From: Lingula anatina
Lineage: Eukaryota; Brachiopoda; Lingulata; Lingulida; Lingulidae
Assembly: GCF_001039355.2 (NCBI RefSeq)
Contig: NW_019776185.1
Location: 31,469-95,468, forward strand
Direction of reading: 5' to 3'
DNA length: 64,000 nucleotides
Both the position numbers and the translations under genes were made by a program. Shown here piece by piece: positions 12,464 through 25,200 of this stretch. Every line of letters begins with the position of its first letter. Position 1 is the stretch's first letter. Below the pieces are notes generated by a model. The model searched no databases, was not told the DNA's origin, and saw nothing but the letters and a program-made list of their open reading frames with translations.

Positions 12464-15400
12464 GACCAGTATGATAACGTAGCGTCTCATACACAGAAGG
12501 GCATAGATTTCTGTGAGAGATTTGGGCAGTTTGTCAAAGAAAGATGCCAGATAGAAGTCAAATATGCAGGAGAACTCAAGTAAGTGAACATCCACTAACG
12601 ATGTATGAAAATAAGGTTTTCAGTCGCGAGTGAATGCACATGAATTTCCTCAAAGTTGTTTGGATACACATAATCAGTTCGTTGAATGCTACATTATTCT
12701 CTAGTCAGAATAGGTTGATAAACAGGGGCCAGGAATAATTGCTCAGTGTTGTTTTTACCTGTATTACATAATGTGCATTTGGTCTAATGGTCAGAAGACA
12801 CAAACAAGACCCTGTTTCCTAACCTGAGTTATAGCATACAAACACGACAGTAGTTACCTGGTGCAAGTCTCCTGCTGGCGTAGAAGTTTTCGGACAAATG
12901 CGAAAAAAAAAAATTGAAATGGTTGTGTTACTTTGTCTAGAGAGAGTTAGTATGTTTGATTTTTTTTCAGTGTTTTTGTTTTTTAAAAATTGGTAATGCA
13001 ACCATTCATCTGTTGGCTTCATTGCCTCTTGCAGGTAGTCACTAGATTAGATTAGGCTTTTTTCATTATGTGAGTTTTTTATGTTGAAAAAATATTGAAA
13101 TTTGCATGATTTTGTTTGTATTATAAATTTATTATCCAAAACCTGGAAAAGCTGGCTGAAGTTTGACTGAAGTGGTTTTCCTTCTTTATTTGTCACATGA
13201 GCTAGTCCAAAACCTGGTCTTCCGACACGTGCTTCACACCTCATCAGAATGTGAAAATTGAAAAATTTATGTCTTCTTCATTCACCACTGGCTTGCGTGC
13301 AGTGGTTGATGAAAGAATGTTAGCAAATTTTTTGACTCCACTGAATATATATACTGTTGGAATTGGTCATGTGCCCAGATCACACTGAGCCCCACCTGTT
13401 TATAACTGGTCTGCTATCAGTAATTCGGAAACTCCTGTCGTGTACCTGCCAGGAACCTGTAACTCAAGTTACAGACAGTCAAAACTAGCACCTGGCTGGA
13501 TGCTGGAGCTGACCAAACACCTGTCTGACCGGGATTCAAGGGTCCTTCGTGAGTGGCGATCCTCAATCACCCACTGTCTGCACTTTTTATTTTGCAACAT
13601 CAGCAGTACTTTAATAGAGAAAATTAAAGACGGCCCTCAGCAAGTGGTCAAGCAATCAATTTTTTAAAGGCATATTGTAGTTGTCTCATATCAAGTGATA
13701 GGTACTTATATATATTAAGGTGTGCTTCCTAAAAGTTTTCTGTGGCCTCACACAAGAAGTGCTTAAATGGGGTCGAAACCAACTAGAACAAAAAAAAAAT
13801 GTTGTCGGTGGTGATTTGGTCAAATGACCACTTGTCTTGCGACTGACCTCCAGACTGATCACAACTGCCAGTCAGTACAAAGCTGTTACATTCATTTGTG
13901 TCATTATACAAGGCACTACCTTGTTTCCTTGGTTTCATAACATAATTCAGTTATTACGGCATTGATTATTGTGGCTATGCTAGGGTAGAACATACAAAGA
14001 AGTACTGTAATTTCATATAATACACAATAGGGCTTCAACTTCGAGAAGGGGCTTTGCTGCAAAAACACCTTTTATTTTCATGCCTGTTGTGTTTAACGTC
14101 AACATTGAAACAAAATTCTTTTATTCTATTATGCCTGAAATTACATCAGATTTGTGGATCGCCATCTTTTGATAGTTTTTTTGTGTGTGTGTGTGTATGT
14201 GAATGTGTGTGTGTATGTTATACCAGCATATCTTTCAAGTTATTTCTGTCAGAAAATCTGAATTTATGTCTGTAGGAAGATTTTAGATGTTAAAAAAAAG
14301 CGCAGGGTCATACAAGGTCATGTATTGAGTCATCTCTACTATTGTAAGGGTTTATCATAACATGAAAGGGCTTTCCGCCCTGGAGAATAGTTGCCTTTGA
14401 AGTCTTAACAGCAAAGATGTCTGTCAAATAAACATATAGATTTTAAAATATTTTTGTTGATGCTTGTCGCCATGGATACTTATAATATACTTGGGCTGAA
14501 GAAAATGAAAGATCTGTTCAAAATTTATGTAACCAATTATAGCTGTCTTGGCTCAAAATTTGAGCATCCTGCATTGTGAAATATTTTGCTGGACAAGAAT
14601 TTAGGTTTGTCTGCTTCATGCAGTTTAAGCCAGTGAAGGCATATGCACCACTCTTTCACCCGGGTCTGTGTATAATTTTCACCTGCCATTAAAATGACTT
14701 GGAGTCAGCCAGGTGGAACTTATGTGTACAGTTAAACCCTGTCACCGAGGCTGTATAACAAATATCTTCAGATAGAAAATGAGGGCTTAACTTTTAGACA
14801 AAAATCATAGTCTTCTTTAGTCCAAGATGCACCTGTAGTGGTCCAATAAATTAAAACTTTTGCACCAGCATTATAGCAAGAAAGACTTGACAGATGCTTC
14901 ACCAGTATTTACTGTGTTTAAGTTCCCTTATCATGGGTTAAGCTTGATCTGAAGTTGACCAGTTTTTTATATGTATTGTATATTATGATCGGTCTGTCCA
15001 TCCATGCCGTCGCCATTGCTCTCTGACACTTGATGTTTGCCAACTGCAGCATTATTGTTATACTTAAAATGTTCTTAGTGGCTTTGTTTGATAAAGAGAC
15101 AGGTATGGTTTAATTACTTTTACGGTAATAATTAATTTTTTGCTTGTATTTTGTTGATACTTCTTCCTTTTTGGTGTCTGTATTTTTGACGGCTTTGTTG
15201 TCTAGTTTTTAATTTTGGTCTAAAATTTTTAGACCAGTATTCAGGCAGATATCCTTTGTGAAACTTCCCCACAGTTCTGATAGTGGCATGGCAACCAGGG
15301 CATGACTTCTATATCTGTGGAATTTTATATTTTTGTGGCTTCCTGTTGAATTGAGAAAGCACCGTAGTTGTTTTTATGATCGTCCTTTTCCACAGAGGCA

Positions 15401-18093
15401 GAGGCATGTATGTTAGAAGTTGGATCTGTGAAGATTCTAGAAAGCTCATTTCTATTTTTGTATTTTTATTTTGAAGAAGCTGACCACTACCTGGAAGAAT
15501 TTGGCCTTAACAATTGATTAATCAATTTCATAATATTGCCATAACTTTTCTATTTGCACCCCAATTGTAATCTACAGCAAAATATATTATTTTGATTCAT
15601 TGGCATAATATCGTATTCACACGTTTATTTTGTATACAAAAGCATAATATGGGTACAAGAAATGTACCCAGATTCATGTTTCCATATTAAAAAAAAAAAA
15701 AAAAAAATTAAAATGTTTGATTGAGACAAATTAAGTCCATTGTCTTATGAGTAAGGATACATCATACAGCAAGATCTTGTTTGTTATTTTTGAGCTGTCA
15801 TGTTTATGTTCTCACAGCAGCTGGTGAATGAGGTAATTAATTATTTGAATTAAGCATTAAGTGGATTAATTATCCAATTATCCACAGAATAAGGACTTTG
15901 CTTAAAAGGCTTTCGTTGGACCAGAACCACGGAACTTTTATGTGCAAGGAAAAGGCCATGTGTGTTTGTGTGTGTTCAGGTATATGTGCACATGTGCAAA
16001 TGTGGAGGGAAAGTGATTTGTTACATGTAACGTTTTTTAGTGTAAGTTAAGTGTCACATGACAAATGAATTTCTTTAATAATGAACCAAGACTCCTCTTT
16101 ATCTTCCGAGATGACAAATTTCTTTGGGTGCCTTTATTAATTGATAGTATTGTACTTCTCATAGAAAGGTGATCAGGCTGCAAATATGGATGAGGGGGAT
16201 AATTAAGCGACAGTCTCTCCTTCAGAAATATGTAATTAGGCTCTTAGCCCACTGAGGAATGGGTATAAGCTGCTTGCAGTCCATCAAAATCTATATGACT
16301 ACATAATGTTTTGTTTGCTTGCTAATTGGGATTCACTACTAATTCAATTCCTCTGAAGGCATTAGTTACTTAATACATGCTCCTCTTTCCGTGATATTGT
16401 TTGCCCTGTCTAGTACAAAGTATAGACTCATTGCATGGCAAATTAATCTCGATGCTGTCAAATTATGGTAATGTCATGAAGATAATGTTCAGAAAATAAA
16501 TACCAGACAATATTATATTGTGAGAGATGGGTTTCCATGGGTGATCATACATATTTGACATTGCACATGAGCGTCAGACATAAATCTAGGCACCAGGATT
16601 TTGTGATAACATTTGAGAAATGAAGAGAAAGAGAGAAAAAGAATACTAGTACTTGGTTTTTGTGCATAAGCACACATGGGGACTCTTTTTTTTCCTAGGA
16701 ATGTCAAATGAGTCGCACACAGATCACAAGTCACAACTCCTTACTAAACAAATAATCAGCTGAAGACAGCAGTAGAAAAAACTAAACTGAAATAATAGAA
16801 ATCATCTAACGCTTGCTCATGTATGATGTTGTATAATGTCTTAGGAATAATGGGATTGTTTCCAATACTAAAGTTCTACTGAAGTTCTCTGAAGGTGTGC
16901 AAAAAGGCTTTTCATTGTACAAGTCAAACCCAATTTGTTACTAACAAAACATATTTATCTGTTTTACAGAAAATTGGTCAAGAAATATCAGCCCGCCAAT
17001 AAAAAAGAAGATGAAGAGTCGGCGTAAGTATGGAGTCAAACAAGGTTTATGTTTCACAAAAAGTATGAAATAAAGATTAATTTCAGTGAGGTTAGTAAAT
17101 GATAAAAACAGAAATATTACTTTTGCATCATCAGACAATCTAAAGAAACACAATCTATATCAGTTCCATCACCAATAACCAAAAACCCGGGCCATTGATT
17201 AATGCACAAAAGGCAGAAAAATAACAGCTGAAATCAAGTTTTTGTCTGTTATGTGTACATCTTTTGCCAATGAATATTTAAGAGATGTTGTTTCAAATAT
17301 AATTTAAGTAGTATCTCATCAACATTACAGATTCCTTCACCATTTAAATGCATCTTTAAATCAGTTTTGGGGCTTGAAACTTAGCAACCTAAAGGCTGCT
17401 GACCTCATTGCACAAATTGCGATTGTCTTGTTAAAAGTTTTTACTATCGATGCAGTGGTGACTATGTACATAATCATATATCAAACACATTTATTGCAGA
17501 CCAATCATTCTTTAAAGATTTTAGACCTTTGTCATAATGCAAGCCCATTTTGCCTAGCCAGCTATTTTTTTAGCAATCTAAACCTACCCCAAGAACTTAT
17601 TGTAACTTTCCTGTGGAATGGCCTCTAGAGTTTTCCCTAGGACATAGTTGACCCTGTTATCTTGTCCTTCCATCATCACATGACAACTGTTTGTCATTGT
17701 TACTGAACATAATGGCCATGTTCAGGTGATGGCAAAATAAGATTATTAACAGACCTAACTTCCTTTATCCCAAAATAATTTAACACAGAGTTTAATACCA
17801 TAAATTAACAACAAAAGTATTTGGGGTACCTTGTCAGACCAGCTTTGGCATCTTCTGATGTTAGAATTTTGCAGATTGAAGGTGGGGGTGTGGGTTGAGA
17901 AGACCAATTTACAGGTACAGGTAGATAGACAGATGAGCACATACTCCTCACGTTATATCACATATACACAGATGGATAGACAGACAGAGAAGCACTTATT
18001 GTATACACAGTAGAAGAGTTTTGCTAAGATAATGGAGGGGAGCAGTTGCATTGCATGTAATATATAATTTTCATGTGGAGACAAAATGAGAAA

Positions 18094-18140
<47 letters not shown>

Positions 18141-19144
18141 AATTTGCTCCTCTATGAACCATCATTATGCATTCAACACATCACACGTACGAAATGCACA
18201 TACCAACCCTTTATTCCCTTACTAGTAATGCCTGTGGCCTGTCATATAAAAGTGATATAGTAGTATCAAAGGTCTGAAGGGTGATTTGTATATATTTATA
18301 CCTCCACAGTGCAAAGGACTTACTATCACATGCATTTCATTACCCACATTTCCTTTAATGAAAACCCTTGCCCTAATACATTATTTAAAAATTTCAACCA
18401 TAGGCTCTTGGTTGGAATCTATGTACAGCTTTATTATCAGTATCATGTATGTCTGTGAAATTCAGCAATTTTCATTAACATGTATGAATGTTTTAGTCAT
18501 GTCACTTAAAATGTAAAGAAGAATGAAATGTAACAGACATCCTTTTTCAAATTATGTCACAGAAGAATCAATTGTAAGCAAATACATCACTGTAGAGGTG
18601 AAAGGTACAATTTGTATCTAAACACATCAAAACATCTACTAGTATTCTCTTTTCACTGTAGTGTAGTCAACTTCAATCTGATTTCAAAACGTAAATTGAT
18701 AAATTTTCTAGTGATGTGCACAATTTAGCTCATAAATGAAGAAAAAAATCAATATTAAAATAAAAAAAGAAGAAAAAATATCGGCGTATTTTCAGGTTTT
18801 CTGTGGTGCAGGGCTTCCTTGCCATGCTGAAAGAGGTTCATGATATTGCCGGTCAACATGAGCTGATCTCAGAGAACATGGCCAGCAGTGTCATCAAAGA
18901 GGTCCTCTCTTTAGCACATGAAGTTAAACAGGAGAGGAAAAAGGTGAGGTTCTAATTCTAATCTGTGAGTATGGCAACAGAGCAGTGTGCATCCCTACAG
19001 TAGCCACTTTCATGCATTTGTTTGTTTATACATGCATGCACGCATACACATGTACACACACATACACGCACAAGCACACAAATGGTTGATTTTTCATAGT
19101 TTTAAACAGTTCTGTTCTAACCCAGCACCAAAAGAATAGGGAAA

Positions 19145-19233
<89 letters not shown>

Positions 19234-22200
19234 GAAAAGTGCATAATCTTTGGAAGTATTTATTGCCCATATGTAAATGGAAGTATTTATTGTCCATATG
19301 TGGAATTAAATTGCTAGTTTGGTTGTATTGCAGCATTTACAAGAAGCCCAGAAACTACAGCAGCAACTAAATTTAAGTATACAGCAGTTGGACAAGGTAA
19401 GAAAGACAGAATACTAGATAATGAAATGAGCACTTGAATACTAGAAAATGAAATGAGCACTTGATGTCGCCCAGTAAGTGCTAGATCTTAATCTAGTTAA
19501 AGAATAATTACCCTGAAAATTTCAAAACTTTTTTACTGTAATTGCTAAGGTATACAGTAGCCCAATCCATTGGCAAAATTGTGATTTATAAGCGTGTATC
19601 TGAGGCACTCTGCTAATAGAGGTTGAGGCTGCTGATATTTTCTCTTTTTCAACACATTCTTTGCCCCTTTTTTCTTAACCCTTTTCCCCTGGGTACTTTT
19701 TTTCTATATGTAACTCTTTTTTCCTTTCCTATTAGCTCAGGAACAGGTGTCTCAGAACAATGGTGACTCACTGTTATTTGTACTTGGGACCTGAACTGAG
19801 AGAAATTGTTTGGGGCATGATAGAATTTAGAGCTTGTAGTTGTTGTACTTGCATTAAATCAAAAATGCAAATATCAAGTTCACAGGCAGACTGTAATAGT
19901 ATAGGAAATGGTGGGAAAAGCAGAGATGAAAAGATATTTTTTTTTTATTTTTCTAAGGATAGATTGATGCTGGAGGGAGTCCCATTCAATTTTGCATATG
20001 CTAATAATAAAAGGTTTTGCTTAAGGCATAACATTAAATGGCAAAGGGCATTTGATGTTTAAGCTAGGATAATTGTGATTTTATCATTTATGACCCCAAT
20101 TAAAATATATACATACATATTGCTTGGTGGCTCCTCATGGATTCTGTAAAATATGAATATGTTGTATATATATATTTATTTAGTTAATATGAATTAATTA
20201 ACTTTTTCAAAAGTTATTTGGATTTTTAATCTCCTTTGCAAATTTGAAACTTAAGTCTTAAGCAGATTGCTATTTTTATCTCTCACTATCAGTATAAGCT
20301 TTGTAGATATTGGTAAAATAATCTTGCCAAGACCTCCAAAGGTAGAGTGATATACATGGGAGACAGTACCATTCAATACATCTAACAAGATTTCCTTGAA
20401 TGTTCTTTGAAAAGTGGAGCCTCCTTGATTGGGTGATAATGATCTATGCTGTCTGGGCTTGATGTGTTTAGTTCATGGTAATAGTGTTTACTGTCTTCGT
20501 TTACACTGAGAAGACCCATGGATCAATATTTGTCAGGAATTGTAATGCTATAATACTTTGCAGTAAAAAAATGACTTATATTTGATGGAAAGAAAGGAAC
20601 AGTTTTTGTTTACTTGCAAGTATTCATTTGCTTGATCCAGTGCCAATTACTATAATTCTGTTCAGATAAAAAAAGAATGACTGTTGTCTTTGTTTAGGAA
20701 TATGTAAGGCTCTTAGTTCATTTTATCAATTTTCTTTATCCAGAGTATGTTGTCTGTTCATTTGGTCAAAATAATGTTCTTGTTTCGGTAAATCACCTCT
20801 AAAAATTCTTTATACTTGTACATTTGGTTTAATTCAATTTGACATCATGGGGATTACTGCCAACACAGTGCTACCATTCACTTGAACATTACATTGAACT
20901 CATATAGATATCAATAAGAATTGAAAAAGACAAGCACTTGATTATAGTTTTATAGAAATCTGTGGTTTGAATAATTTTAAGTTCAGCGTAATGAATTTTT
21001 CATTGTCTCTAAAGTGATTCGCGTCAGTCATGTGATGAAAGTGCTTCACATATGTGAAATGTTTTTTTTCAGTCTATAGAAATTCAACATTTTACCAATT
21101 TTAAAGGTATTTTTAAGATGTAACATATTTAATATTTTGTGCATAATTGTATCCTAGCTTTTTCTTGTTTTACAGTGCAAAGGAAAGTATGAGAAGGCTT
21201 TTAAAGAAATGGAGAAGGCAGTGGACAATTACAAAAGAGCTGATGCAGATATTAACTTGTCTAGAGCAGAAGTAGAAAAGGTAATATTCAATTCTGTGTG
21301 TGTTTTTTGATAGAAGTATTGTGGTTTTGATAGATTTATCATGGTAACCTCACCTTCTTTTAACAGATACTGCAGACAATGGAGATTTATTTTCTAAAGT
21401 TTCATATATATCTGCAAATGGGAGAGAACTTTTTTCTCACTTTCAAAGAAATAATGTAATTTTCATTTTGTATGAAAAATATTAGTCTCATGAAGCGTTG
21501 CTTCAATGTTTGCTTTCTCATTAGGACTGTATCTTAATATTTTTTTTCTGAACGCTCCCTCTCCTGATTAGTCTAAGATCTCAATATTTGTTATACCCTG
21601 GTAAATATCAGATATAATGTATTCTTTGCTTTGTGTTTTTACCTGTCTTCCAGCATAAGAACACATCCCATATAAAAACACAGCAGTGCGACGAGCTGAA
21701 GAACGACTATGCCGCTCAACTTCAGACAACAAATAAACATCAGCAAGAGCACTACACAGTCCTTATGCCACAGGTTTTCTCAGTAAGGGCAACTTGGGAA
21801 CATAAAATTATTAAAGATCATTTTGTTTTATGTCATTCTCAGCTGCAGGATATTAAGATGGTATTGAGTGAAAACAAGGATTTTTCTCATTAAGTAGTTA
21901 TGTCAGGAAAGATGTGGCATAGTTATATTGCAGTTTTGTAACATGGAGTGAAGAGGAACATGCATGTATCCTGTTAGACAGCAAACTTATTTCAATGAAA
22001 ATATCATAAAAACTCTGAGCTTCAAATTTAAAGAATGCCAGCTTCTTCATTTTCTAACTTTCACACGTTCATGATCAATATGAATAGACAAATATATTTT
22101 TTATCCTTTTTCAGCAATTACAAGAAATGGATGAGAAGCGAATCACAGAGCTCCAGAGGTTCATCAAAGAATGTGGAGACATCGAAAGAAATGTTATTCC

Positions 22201-22261
22201 TATTATAAACACATGTATAGATGGTATACACAATGCAGCTAATTCTGTGAACCCATCAAAA
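12464..22261 (+). CDS. F-BAR domain exons (seven exons) of the FNBP1-like gene
   Basis: These exons encode the helical F-BAR module: [20 protein letters not shown] in the first exon, LVKKYQPA at the start of the second, then long amphipathic helices ([60 protein letters not shown]). Basic residues ([13 protein letters not shown]) fall where the family has its membrane-binding patch. The exon 19334-19396 ([20 protein letters not shown]) continues the coiled helix. Introns are large (up to about 4.4 kb) and AT-rich. Domain assignment comes from residue pattern and order; curvature preference cannot be read from sequence. Confidence 0.9.
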
Positions 22262-25200
22262 GTTAGTATCGCAACTCACTTGTGCCAAGGACTGACTATA
22301 CATATTTCATTATAAAATGCTTTCTTTTTATCTATATAATTTATGTAAAGTGAGTAACTGTTCAGCATTTAATTTTTGAATTATGTTTTTAAATTTTAAT
22401 AGAATGTTAGTAACATTTGACTACCAAGTAAGAGTATGGGTAAATAAAATGGAACTAGAGAATGGAATTTTGTTGAATGTTTGTCTGAATTTTTATGCAG
22501 TTGATGTAAATAATGCTGTGCAATATTTCAGGATTTTAGAAATGTCTTAACCACATTGGGCTTACATCTTTTAAAACTTTATTTTTTAGAATTTATTTTT
22601 CTGTTGGACCACTGAGTTGTAAATGTAATACACCACTAAAGAAAGTAACATTCTCATCCCTTTTCTTTTTTCCAGGATTCAGAATTGGTGATTGAAAAAT
22701 ACAAGTCGGGCTTCCAAGCACCAGGTGACATTCCATTTGAAGATTTGAATCAAGTTTTCCACGGAAGCGATAGCTCTCTAAATTCTTCAAAAAGCTCAAC
22801 TGTGAATGTATCTCGGACTGAAACTTTCAAAGGGGGGACAGTTTCTGGAAAAAACAAGAAAAGAGGAGGCCTTTTTGGAATATTTAGCTCATCAAAGGTG
22901 AGGTATTTTACCAGCTTACATATGTTGACCATGTTATCTACCACACATATGTAACTAGGTGGCTTTAACTGGTGACCTACTTAAATGGTGTGACCCACAT
23001 ATAGTTAGGTCACACTGAATGGTTAATAAAAAAAAGCCTGCTTCCAGGAAGTGGATCATTTATCTAAGCCCTTCCATGTTTAATCCTATCTATTGTCTCG
23101 ACTGATGAACTTGCTATAACGGTTATTCACTAACAGGGGTTTGCAATTAGTTTTCTTCTTCCTGTAGTTCTAGCTTAAACACTGTTAAAAACAGACTCAA
23201 ATGCTGCTTTATAGTTACACAGTCAATGTATTATAGCATATATCTTGTAGTTTAGTCTAGCGTTTACTCTGAAGGCGTGTTCAGATTTAAACTTAGACTG
23301 GTTTTTGAATATTATCTGTTTCCAGCTATTATAAAAAATGTCTTTTACACCAAGAGATGTACCACTTTACCTCAGCTGGTTTTATCATTTTAACTTATTA
23401 TGTCTTGCAACACAGTCTAACCCAGTTTCAGTCTAAGTCTGAAAACTACCTGTGAATATAAACATTTGGTTTGGTTCAATACGTAATGTTAATGATTGTG
23501 GTAAGTAATCATCAGTATAGTTTTAGGTCAAGGTGAAGGTTGTTTGTTTTGAAGGTCTTGTTAGCTTTACTAACCATTACGGATTTGCTCAGTGAGATGA
23601 CATACTGTAGACATGTTAGTAACCAAGGGCATAGTTACAGGTCAAGGTGAAGGTCATTTTGAAGGTCATATTAATTGTACTAACTGTATAGTATACCTTG
23701 GGCTGTTAGATCATTTTTATGTATCCATTGATTTGAAGTTGTCATCACATGGTCTGTCAAGATAGTTCAGACTAACTTCAAGTTAACAAAAATAGATTGG
23801 CAATTAGACCCTATAGGAGATAATAGGTACTTTTTCCGAAGATTAACATTTTCTATCTGCTAATGAAGTTTTTCAATTTGATGACTGAATAGACAGGATG
23901 AAGCATTCTTTTTTCTCGTAGTTTATGTAAGTTCTTGACTACCTCTAGCTATAGATATAGTTTTAATGTATGTATTGCCACCAAACAAACATGTTATGAT
24001 ACTTAAAACCAAACCATTTTTTAAAGACTGAAAGGGTTTTTGGGGGTTAAATCATATATTGCATATGCAGATATTCAATCTTTATTTTAGGCCCATAGGA
24101 TATGGTTGTATTTTAACCTGGAATATGAATTTTGTTCATAAGTATCAAAATGTGTTTCTAATTTTGCATTCTTATGTGTGTTTCAATTAATTGGTCTCTT
24201 TAAATTACAAAATTAATTTGAATACAAGTTAATTTTATAAATAAATGAGTGATGAGAACACGGACTGATTGTTAAATGTGCATTGAATTTTGTAACTGTA
24301 ATTAAAGTCAAAATATTCCATTTCCCTTCTGTAGATTATAGGATTTTTGGTAAGATCTCGAGATGATTGGTGTTGATTGTTGACTGGCTTTGGTTGGTGG
24401 CATGCAGAATTTTTTTCTTTCATTGTCCCAAGTCAAAAAAAAAAAAAAATGCACATGAAAACTGTTTTATACTTCACATATGTATGTATGTTGTGATTAT
24501 CTGTTACGCATGCATGGTGTAAATGTTTTTGTGTTTAAAGCAATGCCTTATTTGTCATATTGAAGTCAGATTTTTTATATGAATGCCATGCTAACGACTG
24601 CTTTTTCTCTATCAGTCTTTTTTCTTGTGGTTTAAGTCATTGTAGCATTTTCATAAAGTCCTGAAGACTTATTGATTTTGACTTTTTAAGGTATTTGATG
24701 TAGTTTCAGTTGGAATGTTTTTTCAGTTGCTTTTCAATATTGATCATGTGTTGTTATTACTGTAGTGTAATATAGATTGAAGGCATCTACATTTTGAAGT
24801 ACTAGTAGAAGAAAACAGAAGGCATTTGATGCATGTTGTAATATAGTATTGAGAGATGTGTCCACTTACAGATGTTTGTCACACCAAGTTCCCTTGTCAG
24901 TGCAGCATTTCCTTTGGTAAAAGGATAAAGCGGAGAAGAGATTAAATATGTTGTGACCGTGACATTTTGACCATTCATGAAAAGGATTAGATAAAAGATA
25001 TGTGTAAACTGACATTTAACTTTGAGATTCTGTAAATTTTTAACAGGTTTCAGTGCTAAAAAGTTGGTACGTGACAAGAGATTCTTGGTGTTTTAAAACT
25101 TTTATTTTGCATTTTTTGATGTATATTGCCTTGCTTTCTTTTCACCTTGACCTTGCGGCCTCACCTGCTTTGACCTTGACCTTTAATCTCTTTGCCTACC

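Noticed and set aside
13440-13667. 75-codon plus-strand frame in an FNBP1-like intron
   Set aside because: Fairly normal composition, but no splice signals that connect to anything and no recognisable motif.
19094-19336. Minus-strand frame of repeated Ile-Tyr
   Set aside because: Translation of the (TA)n microsatellite.
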